Positions 6,815-15,225 of a DNA stretch of 64,000 nt are shown here, piece by piece. Source of the DNA: an uncultured Roseibium sp. (GTDB lineage Bacteria; Pseudomonadota; Alphaproteobacteria; Rhizobiales; Stappiaceae); contig NZ_CANLVF010000005.1 of assembly GCF_947494555.1 (NCBI RefSeq), positions 1-64,000 on the forward strand, in the 5' to 3' direction. How positions within the stretch are numbered: position 1 is the stretch's first letter; each line of letters opens with the position of its first letter. The translations under genes and the position numbers were made by a program. Under the pieces are notes generated by a model, which worked only from the letters and a program-made list of their open reading frames with translations, searched no databases and was not told the DNA's origin.

Positions 6815-7264
6815 ATGACTGGATACAAAAAGATTGTCGAAGTCGATGTGCCTGCCAGCGCCATCTACGCTGCGATAACCCTCGGCGTTGTGAAGTGGTG
6901 GACGACTGGTTCGAGTGATGCCTCGGAAGTGGGAACGGTCTTTACCACCCGTTTCGGAGAAACATACAACCACATCAAGGTCGCCGAGTTGATACCCGAC
7001 AAACGTGTTGAGTGGGACATTTTGGAGCACTACCACGCCAATGATGCCTTGGACCGGGACGACGAATGGACCGGCACCAGGATATTGTGGCATTTGACAA
7101 GAATAGACGAAAACAGAACGCGACTTGAGTTTACGCATGAAGGGCTCATTGAGAGCATGGAATGCTGGGAAATCTGCGAAGCAGGTTGGAATTTTTTCCT
7201 ACTGGAAAGCTTAAAACCGTTCCTTGAAAAAGGCGAAGGGCAACCGTTCCAGCACGAACAATGA
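6815..7264 (+). CDS. Second SRPBCC-domain protein
   Basis: A 149-aa SRPBCC protein distinct in sequence from its neighbour (motifs VDVPASAIYAAITLGVVKWW, RVEWDILEHYH, RLEFTHEGL, CWEICEAGWNFFLLESLKPF). The ATG lies 3 bp after the previous stop, so it is the third gene of an ArsR–SRPBCC–SRPBCC operon. It probably binds a small hydrophobic molecule; no catalytic residues can be assigned. Confidence 0.78.
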   Translation: MTGYKKIVEVDVPASAIYAAITLGVVKWWTTGSSDASEVGTVFTTRFGETYNHIKVAELIPDKRVEWDILEHYHANDALDRDDEWTGTRILWHLTRIDENRTRLEFTHEGLIESMECWEICEAGWNFFLLESLKPFLEKGEGQPFQHEQ

Positions 7265-7316
7265 GATAATCCCGCGATGTATCCAGCTTGAGCTTTATCA
7301 GAGGCTATTCTGTTGA

Positions 7317-7634
7317 ATTGTCACTCGCGCGGTGATAACGGCGGTCGATGGCCGCTTGTGTCTTCATGTGCCGCAAACCATTCACATCCCCTCTGCGGAA
7401 GAGATCATGAACGAGCCGGAACAGTCCTCTTCCGGCGCTCCTTCGCCATTTCCGATCGTGACGGAACAAGATCGTATCGCAAGCGAGCGGGAAGCCATCG
7501 AAAACGCCCTTCGCGCCTGTAATGGGCGGGTATCCGGCAAAGGCGGGGCTGCGGAACTGATGTCCGTCAAGCCAACAACGCTCTATTCGCGTCTGAAGAG
7601 ATTTGGAATTGATGCCAAGACGTTCAAAGCCTGA
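7317..7634 (+). pseudogene. Remnant of a sigma-54 activator (Fis-type HTH)
   Basis: The C-terminal end of an NtrC-class activator is readable. Codons just after an in-frame stop (7314–7316) give IVTRAVITAVDGRL, resembling the end of the AAA+ domain (NxxxRAVI), and residues further on (AIENALRACNGRVSGKGG, then VKPTTLYSRLKRFGI) form the Fis-type helix-turn-helix. The receiver or GAF part and nearly all of the ATPase are absent upstream, where the SRPBCC genes lie. A GTG at 7332 or ATG at 7407 could in principle start a small DNA-binding protein, but a decayed 5'-truncated gene is the simpler reading. Confidence 0.6.
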
Positions 7635-7645
7635 GTTTCAGCGGC

Positions 7646-9112
7646 TTAAGAGCCCGAGGGCATCTGAATATCCCGCACTTTTGGATAGGCTTCCTTGAAG
7701 ATCTCATAACTTTCATTGAAAGCCGCCAAGAGTTCGGCATGCGGTTCGATCGTTTCGACGATATCCGGTTTCAGCAAGACGCGTTCCGGGTGCAGACCCG
7801 TATGAGCAATCCTGGCCAGTCTCGCGGCACCAAGCGCAGCACCGAAATCCCCATCCTGGGGCCGTTCAAGGCTGACATTCAGGACCGTTGCGATCAACTT
7901 GAGCCAATAGGTCGAATTGGCACCGCCGCCGATTGCTATCAATCGTTCGATTTTCGTACCCGACTGAGAAAAGGTTTCAAGCGAATCCCGCAGCCCGAAG
8001 GCAACGCCCTCAAGCACCGCACGGGTCAGATCGTTTTGCGCCGTGTCCTTCCCCAGCCCGGTGAAACTGCCGCGAATGGCAGCATCGTTGTGCGGGGTTC
8101 GCTCACCAGACAAATAGGGAAGAAACAGAACACGGCCAGGAGGTTGGAGCGTGTGGCCCAAGGCGCCTGTCAGTTCTGCGGCGGTTTTCTCGGTGACCTG
8201 CGCGAGCCAGTTCAGGCTGTCCGTCGCCGACAGCATCACGCCCATCTGGTACCACCGGTCAGGCACGGCGTGGCAGAACGTATGAAGCGCAGACGCAGGC
8301 GCCGGGTAGCATCCGTCTCTGGCAGCCAACAAAACGCCTGAAGTGCCGAGAGACAAGAAACCGTCTCCTTCGTTGAGGGCTCCAATTCCGCAGGCAGCCG
8401 CCGCATTGTCCCCTGCCCCGCCTGCGACAATCACCTGCTCCGCAATGCCCCAGCGCGCGGCAAGATCCGCGCGCAGCGTTCCGGCGGGCTGACAACCTTC
8501 GACCAGCCGCGGCATCTGATCCGCGCGCATGTCTCCGGCCCTGAGCAGATCTTCCGACCAATCACGCGCCGAAACACTAAGCCATGAGGTTCCGGCACTA
8601 TCCGACATGTCGGCGACATAGTCGCCGGTCAGGTGGTAGTTCAGGTATGCAGCGGGCAACAGCACCTTGGCGACACGCGCGAAATTCTCCGGCTCGTTGT
8701 TTTTCACCCAGAGAAGTTTTGGCGCGGTAAAGCCAGGAAAAACAATGTTTCCTGAAAGCTCCCGAACGCCTTTTGTCTCGTCGAGTTGCCGAGCCTCGAT
8801 GTGAGCCCGGCTATCGTTCCACAGAATGCAGGGGCGTATCACGTCACTATTTTCGTCAAGCAGAGTTGCACCATGCATATGACCTGCGACGCTGATCGCT
8901 TTCAGATCCGCAAACTCAGGATACCGTTCCCTGAGTTCCAAGGCCGCTTCGTCGAGCGCTGCGACCCAATGGGACGGGTTCTGTTCACTCCAACCGGAGT
9001 GTTTATGCTCCGAATTGTAGGACCGCTCGACAGATCCCAATACCTGACCGTCGTCGGAAACCAGAAGGGCACGCAGCCCTGACGTTCCAAGGTCAATGCC
9101 GAGGTAGCTCAT
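7646..9112 (-). CDS. xylB: Xylulokinase
   Basis: A 488-aa FGGY-family kinase that phosphorylates D-xylulose to xylulose 5-phosphate. The phosphate-binding motif GIDLGTSGLRALL opens the protein, AGHMHGATLLDE and CILWNDSRA are xylulokinase hallmarks, and AGGAGDNAAAACGIG contains the catalytic Asp; FLSLGTSGVL follows. Full length for the family. It is the third gene of the minus-strand arm (ABC ATPase, HAD phosphatase, xylulokinase) and takes the ketose made by the dehydrogenases encoded on the other arm. Confidence 0.93.
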   Translation of the reverse strand: MSYLGIDLGTSGLRALLVSDDGQVLGSVERSYNSEHKHSGWSEQNPSHWVAALDEAALELRERYPEFADLKAISVAGHMHGATLLDENSDVIRPCILWNDSRAHIEARQLDETKGVRELSGNIVFPGFTAPKLLWVKNNEPENFARVAKVLLPAAYLNYHLTGDYVADMSDSAGTSWLSVSARDWSEDLLRAGDMRADQMPRLVEGCQPAGTLRADLAARWGIAEQVIVAGGAGDNAAAACGIGALNEGDGFLSLGTSGVLLAARDGCYPAPASALHTFCHAVPDRWYQMGVMLSATDSLNWLAQVTEKTAAELTGALGHTLQPPGRVLFLPYLSGERTPHNDAAIRGSFTGLGKDTAQNDLTRAVLEGVAFGLRDSLETFSQSGTKIERLIAIGGGANSTYWLKLIATVLNVSLERPQDGDFGAALGAARLARIAHTGLHPERVLLKPDIVETIEPHAELLAAFNESYEIFKEAYPKVRDIQMPSGS

Positions 9113-9156
9113 GTCTTCATCCCTTTAGCAGCGCAGGCATGGTATTCCCCTGTTCG

Positions 9157-9876
9157 TCACTTCGCGAGGATGTGCGGAAAAAGATCTTCGTAAGTCGACC
9201 AGATAACTTCCGCGCCGTTACGACGCAGGAGGTCGCCGTGTTCCGTTTCCACATCGCTCACATGACTGCCGCCTGTGAAGCCTGCGCACCGCATGCCCGC
9301 AGCCTTGGCGGCCCTTACACCAAAGGGAGAATCTTCTATCACAAGGCACACCTCCGGCCTGATCCCTATCTCCCGTGCGGCATGCAAAAACAGATCAGGT
9401 TCCGGTTTTCCTCGCGCGACCTGCTGAGCGCTGAAGACATGCTCGAACCGCTGCCTCAGTTTCATTGCATCAAGCGCGACACCGATGCGTTCCAAAGTAC
9501 CGCTCGACGCAATGCAGTACTTCAAACCGACACCGTCGAGTTTTTCCAGAAGATGGGTCACCAGAGGCATCGGCTTGAGCTCGACCTGAAAGCGGTCAAA
9601 CAGCGTGGTTTCCCAGAATGAACCGAAATCCTTCCGGTTCCCGGTGCCATGCGTCCGCACATAGGCTTCGATCGTCTCCAGCGATGTTCCAAGGAACTTT
9701 TTGCGCGTGTCTTCGAGTGTCAGATCAATCCCGAAAGAGCCAAGAGCAGATCGCAAGGTCGCAAGCGATATGACCTCACTGTCTGCAATCACACCGTCAA
9801 AATCGAAAATCACAAGTTCTATGTCTTCAAACAGATCTGGCATGGCAGCCCGGTTGGAATTGCAGTAAGTGGTCAT
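9157..9876 (-). CDS. HAD-superfamily phosphatase/mutase of polyol operon
   Basis: About 239 aa, HAD subfamily IA. The nucleophile motif is FDFDGVIADSE, motif II is around CIASSGT, the lysine is in GKPEPDLFL and the acidic motif is VIEDSPFGVRAAKAAG. Resembles beta-phosphoglucomutase/SmoC-type proteins found in bacterial sorbitol–mannitol operons, where they probably dephosphorylate misprocessed sugar phosphates. Neither ATG 9876 nor ATG 9843 has a strong ribosome site; the shorter start (MPDLFEDIEL) fits the family length better. It sits 22 bp after the ATPase gene. Confidence 0.85.
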   Translation of the reverse strand: MTTYCNSNRAAMPDLFEDIELVIFDFDGVIADSEVISLATLRSALGSFGIDLTLEDTRKKFLGTSLETIEAYVRTHGTGNRKDFGSFWETTLFDRFQVELKPMPLVTHLLEKLDGVGLKYCIASSGTLERIGVALDAMKLRQRFEHVFSAQQVARGKPEPDLFLHAAREIGIRPEVCLVIEDSPFGVRAAKAAGMRCAGFTGGSHVSDVETEHGDLLRRNGAEVIWSTYEDLFPHILAK

Positions 9877-9898
9877 TTGAAATCAATGCGTTTCCTGT

Positions 9899-10915
9899 TC
9901 ATAGCGCGCGGCCAGCAGAGTCGAACTGATGCAGACGATTGTCCGGAATACGCAACCCGACGGACTGGCCGACCGGCGTTTCATCGTCACCGCTCACACG
10001 CGCGACGATTTCGGTGCCTCCAGCCATGTTCAGGTAAAGAAGGCTCTCGCCGCCAAGCTGTTCCTTGACCTTGACGACGGCATCGAACTGTCCATCACCG
10101 CTGGACAGAATTTCAAGGTGTTCGGGCCGGCACCCGATGAAGGCGGCTTCGGCCGCGAAGGGCACGCCATGAACGTCTTCGCTCGGCGCAAACACATTCA
10201 TGGCCGGAGAGCCAATGAATTCCGCCACAAACCGTGACGTTGGCTTGTGATAAAGCTCCAGCGGCGTGCCGACCTGCTCGACCCGGCCACCGTTCAGGAC
10301 GACGATCTTGTCCGCCATCGTCATGGCTTCCACCTGGTCGTGCGTCACATAGATCATCGTGGCTTCAAGCTGCTTATGCAGCCCCTCGAGCTCAACCCGC
10401 ATCTGAACACGCAGTTTGGCGTCGAGGTTTGAAAGAGGTTCGTCAAAGAGAAAGACCTTGGGGTTCTTGACGATCGCACGGCCGATAGCGACACGCTGGC
10501 GCTGGCCGCCGGAAAGTTGGCCGGGCTTGCGATCAAGATAGTCCTCAAGCTGGAGGATTCGGGCTGCTTCGGCAATCCGCTCCTTGCGGAGTTCCGTTGA
10601 AAAACCATTCACCTTCATGCCGAAATCCATATTGTCCCGAACGCTCATGTGCGGGTAGAGGGCATATGACTGGAACACCATGGAGAGGTCACGATCGGCG
10701 GGTTCAGCCAACGTGACATCGCGCCCGTCAATTTCGATCTGCCCAGAGTCGACCCCTTCAAGCCCCGCAAGAGTGCGAAGCAGTGTCGACTTTCCGCATC
10801 CGGACGGTCCGACAAAGACCACAAATTCTCCGTCGATGATGTCCAGGCTCACGTCGAACAGCGCCTGCACGTCTCCGTAGAACTTGTTGAGTCCCTTAAT
10901 TTTGATGCCCGCCAT
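9899..10915 (-). CDS. Polyol ABC transporter ATPase (SmoK/MalK type)
   Basis: A 338-aa CUT1-family ATPase. Walker A is GPSGCGKST, signature LSGGQRQRVAIGRAI, Walker B VFLFDEPLSNLDAKLR; the C-terminal TOBE-like regulatory region follows (GCRPEHLEIL). I chose ATG 10915 because GGGAGG stands 7 bases upstream and it gives the normal MAGIKIKGLNKFYG start; an upstream frame start at 10939 precedes this ribosome site. It energises the permeases encoded divergently at 12489–14177. Confidence 0.92.
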   Translation of the reverse strand: MAGIKIKGLNKFYGDVQALFDVSLDIIDGEFVVFVGPSGCGKSTLLRTLAGLEGVDSGQIEIDGRDVTLAEPADRDLSMVFQSYALYPHMSVRDNMDFGMKVNGFSTELRKERIAEAARILQLEDYLDRKPGQLSGGQRQRVAIGRAIVKNPKVFLFDEPLSNLDAKLRVQMRVELEGLHKQLEATMIYVTHDQVEAMTMADKIVVLNGGRVEQVGTPLELYHKPTSRFVAEFIGSPAMNVFAPSEDVHGVPFAAEAAFIGCRPEHLEILSSGDGQFDAVVKVKEQLGGESLLYLNMAGGTEIVARVSGDDETPVGQSVGLRIPDNRLHQFDSAGRAL

Positions 10916-10957
10916 CGCATTGCCTCCCTGCAAGCGCATATTCGCATGCTTATAACG

Positions 10958-10979
10958 TTTGTATCGTGATACTTACAAA
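10958..10979. promoter_or_regulatory. Operator O1 of polyol locus
   Basis: TTTGTA (10958–10963), a 10-bp spacer, and TACAAA (10974–10979) form a palindrome in the divergent promoter region; the spacer contains GTATC/GATAC symmetry. A second site of identical architecture lies exactly 50 bp downstream. It is a probable binding site of the SorC-type regulator encoded at 14242. Confidence 0.65.
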
Positions 10980-10983
10980 TGTA

Positions 10984-10989
10984 TTGACA
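10984..10989 (+). promoter_or_regulatory. Candidate -35 (TTGACA) of binding-protein gene
   Basis: A consensus TTGACA lies between the two operators. At 17–19 bp spacing, the -10 region would be the T-rich stretch at about 11007–11014, which overlaps operator O2, so repressor bound there would block RNA polymerase. The -10 match is weak. Confidence 0.45.
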
Positions 10990-11007
10990 ATCAAGCCGAA
11001 AACTACT

Positions 11008-11029
11008 TTTGTAACAGAGCGGATACAAA
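11008..11029. promoter_or_regulatory. Operator O2 of polyol locus
   Basis: TTTGTA (11008–11013), 10-bp spacer, TACAAA (11024–11029). Same arms and spacer length as O1 and offset by exactly 50 bp, close to five helical turns, so both sites face the same side of DNA. It overlaps the expected -10 region of the plus-strand operon. Confidence 0.65.
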
Positions 11030-11069
11030 TGTTGCGACTGCAACCTTGATCTGGGAGGAGATCGATCAA

Positions 11070-12413
11070 ATGAAAATCCTGAGAAATTTGCTCGGCACCG
11101 TCGCCATAACCGGCATTCTTGCCACCGGCGCGATGGCCGATAATCACGGCTGGAGCCTGAAAAAGGCAGCCGAGCCCTATGCTGGCACTACCATTGATGT
11201 CGTATTTCTGCTTCGTCCCGGCTATGAGGCCATCGAAGCGATGCTGCCTGCCTTCGAAGAAGAAACCGGCATCAAGGTCAACATCATCAAGCACCCGTAC
11301 GAAAACGCTCTTGGCGAACAAGTTCGCGACTTTGTGGCAGGTGGCGACCTTGACATTGCACTCATCGACCTAGTCTGGATCGGCAACTTTGCTGAAAACG
11401 ACTGGATCATTCCCTTGGCGGATGTTCAGGCAAAATTCCCCGATGCCGTTGACCCCGACCTTGATATTGATGACTTTTTCCCGCTGGTATTGAATGCCTT
11501 CGGTGGCTGGAACGATACGCTTTACGGCTTGCCGTTCGACAACTACTCCGGCTTGATGTTCTACAACCGCTGCATCCTGGAAGAGGCCGGCTTTGACGGC
11601 CCGCCGGAGACCTGGCAGCAATTGAAGGACGAATATGGGCCGGCCCTGACCAAGGATGGCAAATACGCGTTTGCGCTCCAGTCGAAGCGGAACGAAACTC
11701 AGTCTGCCGACAGCTTTGCGCGCATGCTCTGGCCGTTTGGCGGATCCTTCCTCGATGCGGATTTCAAATCCAACCTGAACAGCGACGAAAGCCAGACCGG
11801 CCTGAAATTCCGCCAGGATCTGATGCAGTACATGCCGGACGGCATCGTGGCCTATGACCATGCCGAAACCGTCAATGCATTCAGCCAGGGCGATGTGGCT
11901 ATGATCACCGAATGGTCGGCGTTCTATTCCTCGGTTGTATCACCCGATACCTCCAAGGTGGCGGACTGCGTGGAAATCGCGCCGGAACCGACCGGACCTG
12001 CGGGACGTAAGCCCGCTCTGGGCGGATTCTCTCTTGCCGTTGCGGCCCAGGCTGATGAAGCGGAACAGGCAGCAGCCTATCTCTTCATCCAATGGGCAAC
12101 CTCCAAAGCGAATGCGCGCGAGTATCTGGAACGCGGCGGCGTCCCGGCTCGGCAGTCGGTCTACAAGGAAGACGGTCTTGAGGACTACAAATTCGTGCCG
12201 GCGCTGGTCGAAAGCTGGCAGGAAGGCGTGCCTGAGTTCCGCCCACGCTTCGCCGAGTGGCCCGAAATCACCGAAATCGTTCAGGAATGGGGCACGAAAA
12301 TGATGCTCGGTGAAGTCACTACAGAAGAGGGTGCGCAAGAGATCGGCACCCGCATGGAAGAAGTGCTGGAAGCAGCCGGATACTATTCCGGCGAAAAACC
12401 GCTGGCACAATAA
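11070..12413 (+). CDS. Polyol ABC transporter substrate-binding protein
   Basis: A 447-aa periplasmic protein of the CUT1 (family 1) type, homologous to sorbitol/mannitol binding proteins. A signal peptide spans residues 1–22 (ending ATGAMA|DN). The mature part has the usual two-lobe pattern: FEEETGIKVNIIKHPYE, DIALIDLVWIGNFAE, LPFDNYSGLMFYNR and GGFSLAVAAQADEAEQAAAY. The ATG at 11070 follows GGGAGGAG by 9 bases; the frame is open upstream through the operators but lacks a ribosome site there. It begins the plus-strand arm of the operon. The substrate is inferred to be a pentitol or hexitol from the enzymes that follow. Confidence 0.92.
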   Translation: MKILRNLLGTVAITGILATGAMADNHGWSLKKAAEPYAGTTIDVVFLLRPGYEAIEAMLPAFEEETGIKVNIIKHPYENALGEQVRDFVAGGDLDIALIDLVWIGNFAENDWIIPLADVQAKFPDAVDPDLDIDDFFPLVLNAFGGWNDTLYGLPFDNYSGLMFYNRCILEEAGFDGPPETWQQLKDEYGPALTKDGKYAFALQSKRNETQSADSFARMLWPFGGSFLDADFKSNLNSDESQTGLKFRQDLMQYMPDGIVAYDHAETVNAFSQGDVAMITEWSAFYSSVVSPDTSKVADCVEIAPEPTGPAGRKPALGGFSLAVAAQADEAEQAAAYLFIQWATSKANAREYLERGGVPARQSVYKEDGLEDYKFVPALVESWQEGVPEFRPRFAEWPEITEIVQEWGTKMMLGEVTTEEGAQEIGTRMEEVLEAAGYYSGEKPLAQ

Positions 12414-12433
12414 ACCACCTCAGAAAGCCAATG

Positions 12434-12473
12434 CCGGGGGCGCTTTACGCCCCCGGTCCGGCCCAAAAGGGCC
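12434..12473 (+). terminator. Intercistronic double hairpin after binding-protein gene
   Basis: A perfect 9-bp GC stem (12434–12442 with 12448–12456, loop CTTTA) is followed by GGCCC-AAAA-GGGCC (12460–12464 with 12469–12473). There is no T-run. Such hairpins between binding-protein and permease genes usually protect the upstream mRNA and lower permease expression. Confidence 0.6.
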
Positions 12474-12488
12474 TCCGGGAGGACAACC

Positions 12489-13355
12489 ATGCGCGGCCAA
12501 GTCCCACGCAGAACCATATTTGCTTTCATTGGCCCTGCCGTTCTTGGCCTGGCCATGGTGGGTATCGCGCCGTTGCTCTACGCGGTTTGGACCTCGCTGC
12601 ATTTTTACAATCTCACGAAGCTCAAGCGTGTCGAATTCATCGGCGCCGACAACTACCTCACGGTGCTGACTGATGAGGTGTTCTGGCAGGCGATGGGACG
12701 CACCTTCTTTCTGCTCGGCACCGCCCTGCCCCTTCAGATAGCTCTCGGGCTTGGGATCGCCCTTGTCCTGCACCAGCCCGGCCTGACCCTCGTCAAAACG
12801 CTGGCGCGGCTTAGCCTGGTCCTGCCGATGGCAACCACCTATGCGGTTGTCGGTCTCCTGGGCCAGGTGATGTTCAACCAGAAATTCGGTGTCGTGAACC
12901 AGCTGCTTGGCGGCGTCGACGTCAACTGGATCGGCGATCCGAACAACGCCTTCGCCATGATCATCTTCTGGGATGTCTGGCAATGGACGCCCTTCGTGGC
13001 GCTTGTTCTGCTCGCGGGGCTGACGATGGTGCCGGGCGAAGTGGAAGAGGCGGCACGGCTTGAGACGAAATCGACCTGGACAATCCTGCGATATGTGCAA
13101 TTGCCATTCCTGCTGCCAGGCCTGGTCGCTGTCCTGATCCTTCGGACGGCCGATACCCTGAAACTGTTCGATATGGTTTTCACGCTGACCCGCGGCGGAC
13201 CTGGATCCTCAACCGAGTTCATCTCGCTGATGATCCAGCGGGTCGGTTTCCGCGGATTCGACCAGGGCCTGGCCTCGGCGCAGGCGATCATCCTGCTGAT
13301 CATCACCATCGTGCTGGCGCAGATCTACATCCGTGTCTTCCACAAGGAGGTTTGA
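12489..13355 (+). CDS. Polyol ABC transporter permease 1 (MalF type)
   Basis: A 288-aa inner-membrane permease of the CUT1 family with six hydrophobic segments; the EAA loop is visible as EVEEAARLETKSTWTILRYV. It pairs with the following permease to form the channel. The ATG follows a strong ribosome site (GGGAGGA). Resembles SmoF/MtlF-type permeases. Confidence 0.92.
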   Translation: MRGQVPRRTIFAFIGPAVLGLAMVGIAPLLYAVWTSLHFYNLTKLKRVEFIGADNYLTVLTDEVFWQAMGRTFFLLGTALPLQIALGLGIALVLHQPGLTLVKTLARLSLVLPMATTYAVVGLLGQVMFNQKFGVVNQLLGGVDVNWIGDPNNAFAMIIFWDVWQWTPFVALVLLAGLTMVPGEVEEAARLETKSTWTILRYVQLPFLLPGLVAVLILRTADTLKLFDMVFTLTRGGPGSSTEFISLMIQRVGFRGFDQGLASAQAIILLIITIVLAQIYIRVFHKEV

Positions 13356-13358
13356 GCC

Positions 13359-14177
13359 ATGACATCCCCTCGCTCGTTCTGGTCACAAATCGCCCTGCTG
13401 GCATTGATAATTCTTGTCTGCGTCTTTCCGTTTTACTGGATGGTGACGACCTCGCTGAAAACGCAGATCGTTGCCCTCGAAGCGCCGCCGGTCTGGGTAT
13501 TTGAGCCCACTCTGGATAATTACCGCGAAGCGCTGTTCGAGGATGACGTGCTCAGGACGCTCATCAATTCGATCGTGATTGCGATCTGCACGACGGCGCT
13601 GGCCCTACTCCTGGGCGTGCCGGCTGCCTTTGCTCTTGCCCGGTTCGAATTTCGCGGCAAGAAGGACCTGTGGTTCTGGTTCATAACCAACCGCATGGTG
13701 TCCCCCATCGTGCTGGCCCTGCCCTTCTTCCTGATTGCGAGAAATCTGGGACTTCTGGACAAGCACATTACGCTGATCCTGATCTATCTGACGTTCAACC
13801 TGCCGATCGTGATCTGGATCGTGACCGACCAGTTCCGGGGAATACCCTACGACCTGGACGAAGCCGCACGTCTGGAAGGCGCATCGCAATTCACCATCAT
13901 GCGCAAGATCTGCCTGCCGCTCGCAATGCCCGGCGTTGCGGTGTCGGCGATCTTCTCCTTCATCTTTTCCTGGAATGAGCTGATGTTCGGCCTGATCCTG
14001 ACCCGGAACGAGGCCAAGACAGCCCCCGCAATGGCCGTTTCCTTCATGGAAGGGTACAACCTGCCCTACGGCAAGATCATGGCGACATCGACGCTGATCG
14101 TGATCCCGGTACTGATCTTTGCTCTCATCGCGTCCAAGCAGCTGGTGCGCGGACTTACCATGGGAGCGGTCAAGTGA
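13359..14177 (+). CDS. Polyol ABC transporter permease 2 (MalG type)
   Basis: A 272-aa CUT1-family permease with six membrane segments and the EAA loop DLDEAARLEGASQFTIMRKI. The N-terminus has the MalG-type sequence FPFYWMVTTSLKT. Its ribosome site AAGGAGG lies inside the end of the previous gene and the ATG is 3 bp after that stop, so the two permeases are tightly coupled. Resembles SmoG. Confidence 0.92.
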   Translation: MTSPRSFWSQIALLALIILVCVFPFYWMVTTSLKTQIVALEAPPVWVFEPTLDNYREALFEDDVLRTLINSIVIAICTTALALLLGVPAAFALARFEFRGKKDLWFWFITNRMVSPIVLALPFFLIARNLGLLDKHITLILIYLTFNLPIVIWIVTDQFRGIPYDLDEAARLEGASQFTIMRKICLPLAMPGVAVSAIFSFIFSWNELMFGLILTRNEAKTAPAMAVSFMEGYNLPYGKIMATSTLIVIPVLIFALIASKQLVRGLTMGAVK

Positions 14178-14241
14178 TTTCCCTTCGCCCTGTACTTCAT
14201 CCTGGCACCTCGCTAGACAGTGCCCGCTGAAAGGAAGGGCC

Positions 14242-15207
14242 ATGTCACGCTATATCAAACTCGATCAGATCGACACAGAAGAACAGCTTCTGGTGCGGCT
14301 TGCCTGGGCCTGCGAGGTTGAGGGGATGACCCAGTCGGATGCGGCTGAGCGGTTCGGTGTTACCCGTCTGCGTGTCAACAAGGCGCTTAGTGAAGCAAAG
14401 CGACGCGGAATCCTGCGTGTCAGCGTCGATTCCATATTTGCCGCTGCGGCCCAACTGGAATGGGAATTGGAGCGGGAATGCCGCTTGACGCGCGCAATTG
14501 TCGTGCCGTCGCCGCAAGACAGCACCTCCATAACGCCGCTTGTGGCTGCAGGACTGGGCGCACATCTGAGTGACTTGCTGCAAACCTCTGACGTTACCAA
14601 GTTCGGCATGTCCTGGGGCAATACGCTGAACCTTGCAACCCGTCACATGCAGCCGCTTGACCGCCCGGATCTGGAGATCGTTTCGATCATGGGCGGCGTC
14701 ACACGCGGGTCAGACGTCAACGGTTACGAAATCACGACCCGTCTGGCGGACCTTTGCAACGCGGAGCATAGTTTCTTCACGGCGCCGCTGTTCGCGGGAA
14801 GTCCTGAAAGCCAGGAACTCTTCATGCAGCAGGGCGTGATCCGGGAGATGCTGGAAAAGATCCGCCTGTGCGACGCAATCGCGCTCGCCACAGGTGATCT
14901 GCAAAGCTCGCTTTTGGTCCGCGACGCGTTGCCGGACGGCATTGATCCGGCCGAACTGATCGCGCTTGGCGGCGTCGGCGACATTACCGGACACATTCTG
15001 AATGAGGAAGGTGATCTCGTGGATCATCCGGTGAACAGGTGCGTGATCGGTCTGTCCCTTGATGAGATGGCATCGATCAAGAACGTCATCCTGGCAGCCG
15101 GCGGACAGCACAAGGTTCCGGTCATCGCCGCGGCTATCAAGCGCGGCTTTGTCGACACTCTGGTGACGGACGAGAATACGGCAAAGGCCCTTCTGCAAAG
15201 GGCTTGA
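14242..15207 (+). CDS. SorC/DeoR-family sugar-responsive regulator
   Basis: A 321-aa transcription factor of the SorC family. The N-terminal helix-turn-helix is MTQSDAAERFGVTRLRVNKA, and the large C-terminal domain is the sugar-phosphate-binding fold (LRVSVDS, FGMSWGNTLNLATRHM, ALATGDLQSSLL, LALGGVGDITGHIL-like region). The ATG at 14242 follows AAGGAAGGG. It lies inside the operon it probably controls, via the two palindromes at 10958 and 11008, releasing them when a polyol or its phosphate binds. Confidence 0.9.
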   Translation: MSRYIKLDQIDTEEQLLVRLAWACEVEGMTQSDAAERFGVTRLRVNKALSEAKRRGILRVSVDSIFAAAAQLEWELERECRLTRAIVVPSPQDSTSITPLVAAGLGAHLSDLLQTSDVTKFGMSWGNTLNLATRHMQPLDRPDLEIVSIMGGVTRGSDVNGYEITTRLADLCNAEHSFFTAPLFAGSPESQELFMQQGVIREMLEKIRLCDAIALATGDLQSSLLVRDALPDGIDPAELIALGGVGDITGHILNEEGDLVDHPVNRCVIGLSLDEMASIKNVILAAGGQHKVPVIAAAIKRGFVDTLVTDENTAKALLQRA

Positions 15208-15225
15208 CGCAACGATGAGGAGGCG

